From assembly GCA_029204225.1 (NCBI GenBank), contig CM055100.1, forward strand, positions 65,205,156 through 65,261,920: DNA of 56,765 nt, written 5' to 3'. The notes beneath the pieces were generated by a model that ran no database searches, was not told the DNA's origin, and worked only from the letters and a program-made list of their open reading frames with translations. Shown piece after piece: positions 11,979-24,230 of the stretch (within the stretch, counting starts at the first letter, position 1; the number at the start of each line of letters is the position of its first letter). The DNA comes from Diphasiastrum complanatum. Its lineage: Eukaryota; Streptophyta; Lycopodiopsida; Lycopodiales; Lycopodiaceae. Made by a program: the position numbers and the translations under genes.

Positions 11979-12632
11979 TGTCAGAAATGGTGAACTCCTG
12001 CAACTTTGTCGCAGCACGAACAAGAAACGAAAGTCGCGGCAGTCAACATCCCTTGACTCAAAGCACAAATGATTCGCGAATTATTCGTGGATCGTAAACA
12101 CACCTCCAAGACCGCAAACCGCAAAGGTATGCAAAACGAAAACTAAGAAACAAACAAAAAAGAATCTTTCGCGCTGCCAGCTGGCAACTCAACGGGCTTC
12201 ACGCCCAGTTCAAACGAATAGCAACGACGGAGACTAAGTAACTAGTTGATTAGCGTTAACTAGTCTTGTGATTCTATGTCTAGCTATCCTGTAAGACTCC
12301 ACACAGTGGAGGTATAAACGATCCTCTCTGGATCACAAAAATTATTAGAAAACAGAGATCTGTAAGTGACAGAGAGAGACGTAGCGAGTAGAGCAGGAAA
12401 GTAAAAATACTAGAACTGTGCATGAAAGTCTGCCAACGAGCAAAACACGGTGAAAGAGCAGAGTGTCAATCCGCCGACGAGCGAGACATTGACGATCTCG
12501 CTCTAAAACTAAATTGATAAAGCAATCGTTGGATTTTCGTGTATCTCCTTGTCTTGTGCTGTGTGTCTTGATTGATAGAATAGAATATGTTCTGTGATGT
12601 GTGGTCGCGTAAACACTCTTGCTTTCACGACA
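11979..12632 (+). repeat. 5' LTR (654 bp)
   Basis: Starts TGTCAGAAATGGTG and ends TTTCACGACA. It aligns along its length with 16,627-17,382. It lacks about 87 bp near its 3' end and about 15 bp near its 5' end that the other LTR has. Confidence 0.92.
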
Positions 12633-12650
12633 TGGTACAGGTTATCACTA
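12633..12650 (+). promoter_or_regulatory. Primer binding site, decayed
   Basis: TGGTACAGGTTATCAC follows the 5' LTR directly. It resembles the TGGTATCAG-type start of sites complementary to plant initiator Met-tRNA, with a missing T and later mismatches. Confidence 0.5.
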
Positions 12651-12687
12651 TTGATATTCTAGCAGTGATTCTTCCAAACAACACAAT

Positions 12688-15600
12688 ATGGCTACAACAA
12701 TCTAGACCAGAGTAGCAATCAGTCTTGATGGCACAAATTACAAAATCTGGAAATTCAAAATCAAAACGCTTCTGAAGGGCGAAGGCATCTGATCAGTGAC
12801 CGAGCTCTTAGAGGTGCAACCTCCAGAGGGAGACCCGAGGAGAGCTGAATGGATCAGAAAGGATGAGCGCGCAATGGCGATCATCGTTTCGTCCATAAAT
12901 GAAGATCTACTCATGCAGATTGAAGACTGCGAAAGCAGCCATGCAGCGTGGGAAAGATTAAAGCAGAAGTATGAAGTGAGGACTACAACTTCAGTCATGC
13001 ACCTTCACAATCAACTGCAATCCATACGATGGAATGGCAACCAGTTGGACCAGCATGTTGAGAATATCAGAACGATCTTAACTCAACTTGTTGCATCAGG
13101 ATAGGAGCACCAGGTCCCAGCACCACAGCAGCTGATGTACTTCATGAAATCTCTATCGACGTCCTATCAGCCGCTGAGAATGCTCATCTGAGTTTACCAG
13201 ATATGACATTTGACAAAGCAGTCAGTCTTGTCGCTAATGAGAGACTGATGAGAGACGAAGGAGAAGGAAGCAGTGATCAAGATAAGGCTCTCTTCACAAA
13301 AGGAAGGAAGAAGAACAAAAATAAGCCAAGATTCGAGAAGACGAAGTACTCGAATCAACAATCTTCTTCCTACGATCACTGTCACAAACCAGGCCATACG
13401 GCCAACAAATGCTGGTTCAATCCAGCAATACCTTGCATGCACTGCAAGAAGAAAGAGCATTCTACATACGGCTTCAGATTGAATCCAAAAAAAAAATCAA
13501 AGCTGAAAAGGCAAACGTTGCAGAGTCATCAAAGGATGCTAAAAGAGGTGACAAAACTTTCACGATACTCGACGAAGCTTCGACAAGCTACTCTGAACAC
13601 GACTATGATGTAGTCATCGATTCAGGAGCAACATCTCACATAACCTGCAACAAGAAGATCTTGATCAACTTTCGCGAACTTGAAAACGACAAAGTAGTGA
13701 TTCTAGGCGATGGAAGCAGACACGATGTCAAAGGCATCGGCTCTCTACAGCTACGAACACTTTCAGGCCAAGCAGAACTGCCAAGAGCACTTTATGTGCC
13801 CTCACTCAGAAAGGATCTGCTATCTGTCTCCAAGATGGCAGATCTAGGCATTCGAGTTTTGTTCAACGACAACACTTGCCATATGATTGAGAAGACAACA
13901 AACAAGTTGCTGACGGTCGAATGCAGAGAAGGAAACCTCTACCAGGCCAAAATAATCAGCAACTCTGATAGCATATTAAATGCTTCAGAAAACAAAAATC
14001 AGCTCTGGCATAGGAGAATTATCATCTGAACATGCGGAGCCTGTATGACATGAGCAAAAAGGACATTGTCACAGGTCTCAAGATCTCAAGGCCCGAGGCT
14101 GAGTTCTGCGAAGCTTGTCAGAAAGGCAAGCAACATCGAAATCCATTCACACACGAGGGAAGAAGAGCCAAGGAAGTTCTTGAGCTCGTCCACTCTAATG
14201 TCTGTGGACCGATGAAAACAGATTCACTCTCAAGTTCGAGATACTTTCTAACATTCATAGATGATTACAGCCGGATGACTATGATCTACTACTTGAAGAG
14301 AAAATCCGAAGTGTTTGATTCTTTCAAGAAGTTCGTGGCATTCGCAGAGTGACACACCTCGAAAAAGATACAGATCCTTAGATCTGACAATGGAGGTGAA
14401 TACAAAAGTACAGAATTCTCAAGATTTCGCGAAAAACAGGAAATCGAACACCAGTTCACTCCTGCGTACACACCAGAATACAACGGTGTGGCAGAAAGAA
14501 AAAACAGGCTAGTCGAAGGAGCCAGATGCATGATGGCACAGGCTCAACTGCCAGGTCAATTCTGGGCAGAGGCAATAGCTGAAGCTGTACACCTCCTGAA
14601 TAGATCTACAACGACAGTGTTGGAAAACAAAACACCATACGAAATGTGGACAGGCAGAAATCCTGATCTATCAAACGTACGAGTGTTTGGATGTGCAGCA
14701 TACAAGCACATTCCGAAGGAAAAGAGAAACAAGCTCGACGACAAATCTGAACAAACCATCATGTTCGGCTACTCGAACGGAACACATGTGTACAGGCTCT
14801 ACGATCCAACCACGAAGAAGGTTGTTTCGAACAGAGACATGAAGTTCGATGAGTCCACATTTCTTGGACTAAAAGACGAAAGAGGCCATGAGATCTTCAC
14901 ACTGCTGCCTATTCAAGAGGGAGATCGAGGACAGACATCAAATCATAATGCAAATCCCCAGACTCCAGAGCAGTAGGAAGTAGAGGATCGACCCCATGAA
15001 CAAGAAATGTTCGATCAGCGACAAAACGAACCTCGAAGGTCAACGAGACAAAGAAGACCTCTAGATTGCTACTCTCACAATCTTCAATGGAGCGAAGACA
15101 CGCAATTCGAGTACTGCAGCTTCACAGAAACATACTAAGAAGCTATCCAGAGTCCAGAGGAAGAATTCTGTAAGCAGGCAATGTCAGAGGAGATCGAGTC
15201 GATGAGGCGAAACGAGGCATGGACATTAGAGCCACTGCCAGAACACAAAAAAGTAGTCGACTGCAAGTGGGTGTACAAGAAAAAGCGGAAATCAGATGGC
15301 ACTATTGGCCACTACAAAGCAAGACTTGTCGCGAAGGGCTACACGCAGAGATATGGTGTTGACTATTTCGACACATATTCGCCCATGGTCAAGATGACAA
15401 GCATAAGGCTACTCCTTGCATACGCCACACAGTACAATCTGGAAATTCACCAAATTGACGTGAAAACAGCCTTTCTCCACAAAGATCTAGAGGAGGAAAT
15501 CTTTGTGAAGCAACCTAAAGGCTATGAAGATCCCAACAACAGACAATATGTTTGTCGATTGTAGAGATGCATCTACTGTCTAAAACAGGCATCACGAGCC

Positions 15601-16626
15601 TGGTACAAAAAGCTTGATGGTCTTCTGAGGTCTCTAGACTTCAATTTTACTGAGCCAGACTGCAATGTCTACATCAAAAGAGTAGGAAAGGATTTTGTGA
15701 TACTGACCATTTTCATGGATGATTCGGTGATGATAGGAAATTCCTTGATGCTGATCAAAGACACGAAGAGTCGGATTTTTGAAAGCTACGAAATCACAGA
15801 TCTTGGAGAAACGACACAATGCCTAGGGCTGGAGATCAGAAGAGATCGAACAAAGGGCGAAATACACTTGAGTCAGTCAGAATATGCCAGAAAAGTGTTG
15901 AAGCAGTACCACATGATGGACTACAAAGAGAAAGCCACACCAATGATAGTTGGAGCCAAGCTCACGAAACAGGATTGCCCAAAAACGGAAGAGACAGAAC
16001 AAAAGATGGCAAGTATACCCTACTAGAACTTAATCGGTAGTCCAATATACTTGAAAATCTAAACCAGACCCGATCTGGTTTTCTCTCTTTACGCATTGAG
16101 CCAATTCTCTTCAAATCCTGGTATGGCATATTGGCAAATGGCCAAACGAATCCTACAGTATCTGTAGGGTACCCAAAATATTGGATTAACCTACAGAGCT
16201 GAAAACGAAGACAAATGATTCGAGCTGCATCACTATAGTGATGCGAGTTGGACGAGCTGCAAAGATGACAACAAGTCCATTACTAGAGGATGTACAATAG
16301 CGTGCGGAGTTGCAATCAGCTAGATATGCAAAAAGCAAACCTTGGTAGCTCAATCCTCTTGCGAAGCTGAGTATGTCGCAGCCTCAAAAGTGACGAATGA
16401 GGTAGTGTGGCTACAAATGATGTTGGAGGCAATCGGGATACCACAAGAAGGGCCAAGCATGATGATGACGGACTCTTAGAGTGCCATCTATATGTCCCAG
16501 GATCCCATCTTCCATTCCAAGACAAAGCACATACTAAATACCATCACATTCGAGATTTGATCTCGAAAGGAGAGCTCCAGGTCCAGTATATTAAATCAGA
16601 AAATATGATTGCAGATCTGCAAGGAG
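12688..16626 (+). pseudogene. Copia gag-pol, decayed
   Basis: Gag starts at the ATG at 12,688 and has the DUF4219-like LDGTNYKIWKFKI motif and UBN2 core. The zinc knuckle at about 13,370-13,415 reads Y-x2-C-x4-H-x4-C, so its first Cys is replaced by Tyr. The protease site is DSGATSHI (about 13,620). The GAG-pre-integrase motif comes next (C-E-A-C near 14,108). In the integrase core the usual HSDVCGP reads HSNVCGP (about 14,190), so the first catalytic Asp is Asn; DNGGEY (14,382) and the EYNGVAER region remain. RT runs from about 15,181, with a FMDD-type catalytic box at about 15,715. RNase H follows (SDASW at about 16,240; SSCEAEY at about 16,350). At least a dozen stops and two or more frameshifts interrupt it, so no functional polyprotein can be made. 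Confidence 0.95.
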
Positions 16627-17382
16627 TGTCAGAAATGGTGAACTCTTGCAACTTTGTCGCAGCACGAACAAAAAACGAAAGTTGAACGAGAACAATTTGT
16701 GACAGTCAACGTCCCTTGACTCAAAGCACGAACGATTCGTGAATTATTCGTGGATCATAAACACACCTCCAGGACCGCAAACCACAAAGGGACGCAAAAC
16801 GAAACTACCAAACAAACGAAGAAGAATCTTTCATGCTGCCATCTGGCAGCTCAACGGGCTTCACGCCCAGCTGAAACAAATAGCAACGACGGAGACTAAC
16901 TAACTAGTTGATTAGCGTTAACTAGTCTTGTGATTCTACGTCTAGCTATCCTGTAAGACTCCACACAGTGGAGGTATAAACGATTCTCTCTGGATCACAA
17001 AAATTATTAGAAAATAGAGATCCGTAAGTGACAGAGAGAGACGTAGCGAGTAGAGCAGGAAAGTAAAAATACTAGAGCTATGCATGAAAGTCTGCCAACC
17101 AGCAGAACACAGCGAAAGAGCAGAGTGTCATTGCACCGACAAGTGAGACACTGACGATCTCGCTCTAAAACTAATTTGATAAAACAGTCGCTCTATTTTC
17201 GTGTATCTCCTTGCCTTGTGTTGTGTCTCTTGATTGATAGAATAGAATGTGCTCTGTGATGTGTGGTCACGTGTCTGGGATTCCGTAAAAGCTTCTGCGC
17301 AAGAGAAAGTTCAAAGACAAAAAATCGTTCGTGAATAAGAAGAGAGAGAAGAAGAAAACGAAACACTCTCGCTTCCGTGACA
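16627..17382 (+). repeat. 3' LTR (756 bp)
   Basis: Starts TGTCAGAAATGG and ends CCGTGACA. The short purine stretch AAGGAG just before it is the likely polypurine tract. It contains two blocks absent from the 5' LTR, one of about 15 bp near 16,690 and one of about 87 bp near 17,270-17,355. Confidence 0.92.
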
Positions 17383-17387
17383 TCTCT
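17383..17387. repeat. Target-site duplication, right (TCTCT)
   Basis: Identical to 11,974-11,978. Confidence 0.9.
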
Positions 17388-17566
17388 CGTACCTGCCCTT
17401 TCAATGACAGTCCCCTTTCCATTCTATCTTTAGCAAATTTTGACACACTCGATCCTTGTCTCATTAGTCCATGTTTTGATGTCCCATGGGTAGTGAAGTC
17501 TTTGGCAATCCCCACATTGGAGGAAATTCCAGGGTCTTCAACTGTGTTTTTTTGCTGTGAAACATT

Positions 17567-20369
17567 TTAAGAATATGAATTGGTTGTCTCCAACATGTAT
17601 CCCCCTTTGTTCAATTCATCCACTTCAGATTGCATCAGGTTTGTTCCTTGTTGCACATACCAAATCCCATTGTTCATTGGAGGAGACACAGTGACATTAG
17701 GATTAACTTTCCAGGTACAAGTTATATCGCTCGCACAAAACCACATGAATTGATTTGTGTATCCATTCTGATGTTTTTTTGTTCCAAAAAAACAAGGTGC
17801 AACCCTTGATTTGATCATCTTGTTGCAACGTCCTCTTCCAGTAGCCTTCATACCTTGACATTTGATTTGGCTACCAGTTTAGACATCGAATAGCCCACCA
17901 ACTATTGTTCAGTTGTCTTTCCTGTATATTCACACAAAGTTGTAGATTAGCTTGGCCCATCATGTCGTGTGATATATTCGATGTTCCTGGTTGATTGGAA
18001 CGTGGAAGACTAGATTTATTCTTTGCAGATACTCTTTGCACGTATTCTATATCTGGACGATGAGACACGTTCTCACTATCAACATTTCATTGTTGCGCTG
18101 GCCTCTTGTGTTTGACATTTTGAATTGGTTCATTAACATCTGAGTCTTGTCTGGCCAAATCAATATGTTCAACAAACTCATTAACTCTTTCAGAGAATGA
18201 AGCACCAACAATTGAAGCTCTCTTTCCCGAGCGCACTCTCTCCAACAGATTTTGGAACGTGGGCTCTTGACCACTGTACTGGCCAACGAAGAAAGACTTC
18301 TCCCATGCACTTTGCAATATTGCATTGGCCAAATCCCCCACTGCAGCTTCATAAATTGTCAGCTTAGAATTGTAGTTGTCCACTCTTTGCCAAACACTGT
18401 GGACCACCTCGGACAGATTTGTTGTTGGCACCTCTGCCTGATCACCATGATCCATCATCTGCGGCACACAGACTTGTTGATTATATCCATTTGAAAAAAA
18501 ACCAAATTTAATGCAGCAAATTACATAGAAAAACACAACATACCGTAATAACAAATTTTTCCCATCTATGGATTCAATTTTTTCACCATGCTAGCCAGCT
18601 CTCCAATTCGTTCAAACAGTTCTCGTACTCATTACCCAATTTCCACCATGCAGTTATTTTATTGTATATCTTGTCTGTAGCATCACGATTCGTTGCATTT
18701 CGCCACTGCAAGCATAAAGCGATATGATCATCTCTAGACAGTTGTTTTATGTACTTTGTAGTGTGCTTAGTCACGCTATCCATAAAATGAAACAAACACG
18801 ATCTTTATTTTCCAACCATCGGTGTGTTAGCATCCTTTCCATAAACAATTCGCACAGCATTCCAGTTTGCTTGGGCCTCATCTGCCATAAACCCTCGAAA
18901 TGTGACAAGATCACACAAATGATTAGACATAACGCGATTCAACAGCTCCCAAAATAACACTTGTGCTTGAACATCTTCAACCTTCATATCACATATTGCA
19001 ATAGTTTGCATGGACTGGTTTCTGCAAAACAACGCACGCACAAAACAAAGCACACAATGGATGAGACAAACACTTGCTCTAATATTAAGACAACTATAAT
19101 TGTATAGATTCATACCATATGTCATAGACATGGGCTGCCATTGTGACCCAGTCTTTAATTCGATGAACATGATCAAAGCAACACCAAGATCTCGATAGAT
19201 CATTTCATGGTTGCATTCGTTGTACCAGTTCTACTCCAAATGCTGGCCCAGAAGTCGACATCTTGAAAACATGGCATCTATCTGTTCTGTCATGCAATTG
19301 TCCAGGGAACAATGATCCATGGAAGAATTGGTATGCACAATGTTCTTTTAAATATAAAAAGGAAGTTATTTCATGGAATAGATCGACAAGCTGCAATCCC
19401 TTCCTTGCCAATGTTATCCATTTCTTCAATCTGCAACAATCAATCATCAGAAAACTGTAAAGTCTATTGTTCACACATATATCAAAACACAAATGGCCAA
19501 CTAGAAATTCACACATGACGTACCTTTGATTGTTTGTAGTTGGCTCAATCAAGGACAACAATTCATCAAGCCTGGTAGAATCTATAGGAGATGATGATGA
19601 TGATGCTGCCAGCAGGTGGTCTGAAATCAATTCCTTGGCCAAGTCCTTTTGAATTCTCTTTGGTTTATCCATTATGTTTTGTGCTGCCCTTTTCATGACA
19701 AAATCTTGTGCTCTCACAGTGTTGACATATGAATCTCCAATTCCGAACTCATGATTCCATGGAAACCTAAGTGTATGGCCATTCTAGTATATCTTGTGTC
19801 GTTCGGAATGCAGTAATAAATCCTAGCTACACAATGTTTCACACAATGGGGTGGATGAGTATAGTGTTGACACTTCATGCTACAAACATCATGTGGAACG
19901 AGTCCTATTGGACACCTTGTAATCAATCTTCCAGAAAAGTGTTTGGAATTTTTCTTCCCAATTAATGACATTAAATAACTACAATTGATATTGCGACACT
20001 CAAATGCACCACCACATGTGGATAAGCGAACCACCCCTGGGAATCCCTACATTTGGAAGTTGTGTAGCGAATCCAGTTGTGAGAGTCAAATGCCCTTTGC
20101 ATGCCCTCCATGCCTGTCATGTGAGACGGCGAAAACTCAAACATCTGATGTCCATTGTATTCTCTGGGCATTTCGTTCACTACTTTAGGACCTCCACAAA
20201 ACTCGACGATTTTTCGCAGCTTGCTTGACACAGGCAAATTTTGGAACAACTGCAAAATTGATAGTGCAGGCTGGCCGACTGGATTTTCACCCACATTCAT
20301 CTTTGTGATGTGAGCAGGTCTTTCATCCTCACTAGAGGTGGTCAAGGTTAAATCGACCTATTGATCCAT
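17567..20369 (-). pseudogene. MULE-like transposase gene, four exons, decayed
   Basis: The probable start is the ATG at 20,369, with a TAG at codon 4. Exon 1 (20,369-19,524) has a Cys/His-rich zinc-binding block (CGGAFECRNINCSYL, CPIGLVPHDVCSMKC, then IHLGFH) and three small frame changes. Exon 2 (19,430-19,116) has FKMSTSGPAFGVELVQRMQP and HRIKDWVTMAAHVYD. Exon 3 (19,021-18,544) has CDMK, FRGFMADEAQANWNAVR and SCLFHFMDSVTKH, an order recalling the MULE DDE core, then a Trp-rich helix. Exon 4 (from 18,458) has LANAILQSAWEKSFF and a C-terminal Cys/Trp section ending at 17,567. Introns of 93, 94 and 85 bp have clear GT-AG ends. Stops include the TAG, several TGA and one TAA. The role would be DNA transposition; assignment to Mutator-like elements is from motif memory only. 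Confidence 0.65.
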
Positions 20370-20820
20370 GCTTGTTGATGGATTGATTCTTGCAGATGGA
20401 ACAACACGAAATGAAAATCTCAATATAGATTTTGGAGAACCACGATTTCAATGGTGTGTGAATCACATTCCATCGTCTATCAACCAATAAAGCTCCATCT
20501 GTTGTAGAGGGAGGAAATTTCCATGCCAGTACCAGTCATCATTGCTCCTCCAGACGGCTATTGAAATTCGACTACATTATTATGGGAATGGGCTTTCCTG
20601 CCAATTATGACAGCCACTTTCAACTGTCACAAACTAGCTTCCAAGAGAGCTGTACAATCTCATCAAGAATTAGACCCTATTAAAAAAGTACCAAAATTCA
20701 AAATTATTTTACAACCCATTGATACACCCATGATATGAATAACTTGCTGCTCCCTTTCTTAAGTTAATGATTTAGTCCAGTTCTTGGATCAGTTATAGCG
20801 ATTTATGAGAGAACAAAACA
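20370..20820. promoter_or_regulatory. Intergenic space between divergent genes
   Basis: This 451-bp stretch separates the start codons of the MULE-like gene (minus) and the ParB-like gene (plus), so it should hold both promoters. I see no coding frame and no unambiguous TATA box; AT-rich segments occur around 20,680-20,800. Confidence 0.4.
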
Positions 20821-23800
20821 ATGGCTCGATTGAGGGTAAGTCAAGACTCTCAACCCCCTTTGATTCCTTTGTGTCAAATTTTGCCGCATAAAGCAATACA
20901 AACTATTGGAAAACAAAGGCTGGGTATGAAACGTATATTTGGAGAAGATGGATACTTAATGGAAAAAGGTGACTTTATATTGTCAATGGAAACACCCTCA
21001 GGTCAAAGTGTCCTTGTGAAAGATCATGTAAAAGCTTTTTGGAACCCCATTTGGGAACAATTGAGTGTCAACTTTGATGAAGCTATCTCACAAGACCCAT
21101 CCTGGAGTGACATGCAAGGCCACATGTTCATTTGCTGGGACGGAAATCATCGGACTGCAGGTTGGATGGAAGCCATACATGAGGAGTTTGCATGTGATAT
21201 AAGCAGACATGTCTCAGTACGAGCTAGCTTCATCAAGCCAGATGTCGAAAATGGAATGGCGCTCCTATCTTCTATGAATCGAATCAATATGTATATTAAA
21301 CATCATCCACTATATTTTCAATACTCTTTTTTTGCATTTGATTACTTGAGTAATGTGTTTGTTAAATTGTTGTCCTTTTTGTACCAGACTAAACGAGATA
21401 GGAATTGTTAAGACCGAGCTGGGCGATTAGTTGTATAGTGTTCGGCGATTGTGTGAGTGCTCATTTGAGTATTTCAAGCTTAAATTTACAGAGTCAAAAT
21501 TGGCCGAGGTGGAGAAGATTCGAGCGATCGAATTGAAACGTGAAAATAGCATGTGGTATCCTCTAACACGTTATATGCTCGCTAGAGTGTTGTATGAGGT
21601 ATGCATATGTGCCAATTTATTTCTGAAAAAGCAAGTAATTTGTTGCAAGAATGTTATGTTGTGTTCTTGGTTGATGTGGATTCATGGTTGATGTGTAGAA
21701 TGACATTGCACAAGAGATGGATGACGTTAGAGCCAAGTTTCTTTTCGGCACAGACAAGGTGCACAAGACTATAAAAGACGCAGAGTCTGTTGTTCACTAT
21801 AGATGGACGAACAGGATGGGAAAGATGTTAGGTGTAGTGAACCCTGTGTTGGGGAATGAATGGTTTGAATTGGTGACCAATGCTGAAATATCAAGCATGG
21901 GGATCACACTTGGCTTGGAAAAGCTACATTCCTTGCGTTGTTCTTCAGTTTCAAATGATACTAAATGCAAGTGGTTGAAGTGGTGTATTGGTCCAATGAG
22001 CGGCCAATTTGGTATCCCCAAAAGTGACAAAGAATTCAGATTATGGGTTGCCAAAGAAATTTGGCTGGAGTGTTTATTGGAAACAACAAACAAAGTGCTA
22101 GCGTAGTGTATGGCTTTACGTAAGAATTTGGAATGTTTTTGCAATTTGGATCAATATTTTGTTCCATATCTCACTTTGATAGTAGATAATATTCCAAGTA
22201 ATACAGCATTGACCATAATAATTGTGCTTATATGTCATGTTCATTGTTGAAAATTAAGGGCCTTATGCAAAATTTTACATTGTTAGGGCCATTGCATATT
22301 GGTGATGATGAGTCACTAGAAGATTATTTCACAGATTTCAAATTGCAATATAGACAAAAAATGTTTGTTGCTATTGAGTGCGACATGGATTTATCAAAAG
22401 AAGAGCAACCAGACATAAGGGGAAGTGCAAAAAGAGTTGTATGGAGGTAAATAAAATATTCATTTTTAATTTGTTCAACTAGAGGCAAAATTTGCGTACT
22501 AAATTTTTTGGAGTATAACAATGTTTTATTGTGCATTGCAGGTACATTGCATATCTTGTAAGAAAGAAAAAGGTTGAAAAGATGCCATCGTACTTCAAAC
22601 TTTGGACACAGAGACAGGATAAAGAGGCGTGTATGTATTTTGATGATTATCATTTCTGTGCCAAAAGAAGTCTAAGTGAGTGGGAGAGAACAAACAATCC
22701 CTGGTGGATTGATTTTCTAGAAGGTTCTTGCCCGGAAAATGAAATGGAAAGCTATCACATGCATAGCAGCGGAGCTTTGTCTACCCCTAGTGTGGATGTT
22801 GACGTGCCACACATGGAAGTTGAGATGGGCACTACATTGGAGACAAGATTGAAAGAAACAGAATTGCCTGGTCCTGATGTAGTGCCTAGACAATGTTTCG
22901 CTAGAGTGGGTCGTAAGGGGAAGGAACATGCAGGGGCTCCATCTATGGACCCATCTTTGGTTGTGACTTCGAGTGCCAAGCGACAACGTGAGGAATTTGT
23001 ATTTGCTCGACCTACACACTACCCACTCACCAGTCATAGCAAGATTTGTTGAGAATTTTATTTGTGATAAGTTTGGAACATGTTGTTTTTTCGCCTATGT
23101 TGTGTGATTGTGACATGGTCTTTTTTTTGTGTGTGGTAGATATTCATTTTGTGTGGAGACATACTCAATATTGCGAAATGTGCTGCTACTAAGACCACTG
23201 CAGGTGAGATGCATACCATTTTGTCTCATATGAAGACAGTTTGTGTGGGAAATAGAGCACGACGAGGTAAAAGCATGCAATACAACACAGACATGGTTTT
23301 GCTAGATTTCCTACATGTTTTATTCCAGATGGTTTTGCTGGAAGGGTGCCTGTATGGAATATACTTGATGATAGATTGATGGAGACATCAATGCAATCCG
23401 CATCAGCAATTGTCGATGATGATGGTCTCGTAGTCAGTATTTTAGGAGTGCCAGAGATACCGACATTTGTTAGAGTTGCTAAAAAGTCTGGATTGAATGT
23501 GGTGCATCATGCTATTTTGCGAGGGGTGGATAAATTTGGCATCATTGCGATGGGATTTCAGGTGAATTTCACCTCAACATATTTTCTGGCAAAAGTAGAG
23601 TAATTGGTGGAATCCAATAGGAGTGATTGAATTCAATTTGTTGAGCAAAAATTGACATAGTATGTATGAAACTCAAATTAGTTCTATTTAACTTTCTTTG
23701 TGAGAGTGTGAAGGGTCAATTTGTAATCCCATTTGATGTCTAGAATGAGGAGGAGTCCATATTTGAGTATTAATGCATGGTTGAGATCTTTGTGAATCTC

Positions 23801-24230
23801 TAGTTGTCTAATTTTTAAGCTTTGTGAAAAATTGGTGGTATAGTTTGTTTTCAAATCAAATCAAATTCATTCTAAATCTCAAGAGTGAGATTATTTCGGT
23901 CAAGAGTGAGTCCAAAAGAAGTGATTAAGTTTGATTTTCAAGAAACAAAACCCATCTTTTGTTCAAGAAATCAAATGTTGAGAGAACTAGTCAAGTGAAA
24001 AGGAAAATCTAGGTGTCAAATCTTTTCATATCCATCTCAACTTTCAAAAGAAAGAGTCATTGGTATTTGATGAGTCCAATAGGAGAGTGGATCTGATTTC
24101 TTTAGTAATTTGATTCAAAGATTGTGTGCTTTTGTCTTAATGATCAAAGCAAAGTTTCCAAGTGACTAGTCATTACTGTGAAGATTGATTCTTAGGTTTG
24201 TGAGCTAGATCTTTTGTAGATCCTTCTGGA

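Larger units (their letters stand above)
11979..17382 (+). mobile_element. Complete, inactive Ty1/Copia LTR retrotransposon
   Basis: The element is bounded by two related LTRs that begin TGTCAGAAATGG and end CA. It is flanked by a perfect 5-bp target-site duplication TCTCT at 11,974-11,978 and 17,383-17,387. Between the LTRs lies one gag-pol region in Copia order: Gag, protease, integrase, reverse transcriptase, RNase H. The LTRs differ by scattered substitutions and by about 100 bp of indels, so the insertion is not recent. Many stops and frameshifts make it non-autonomous. It sits between the CT microsatellite flank and the 3' side of the MULE-like gene. Confidence 0.95.
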
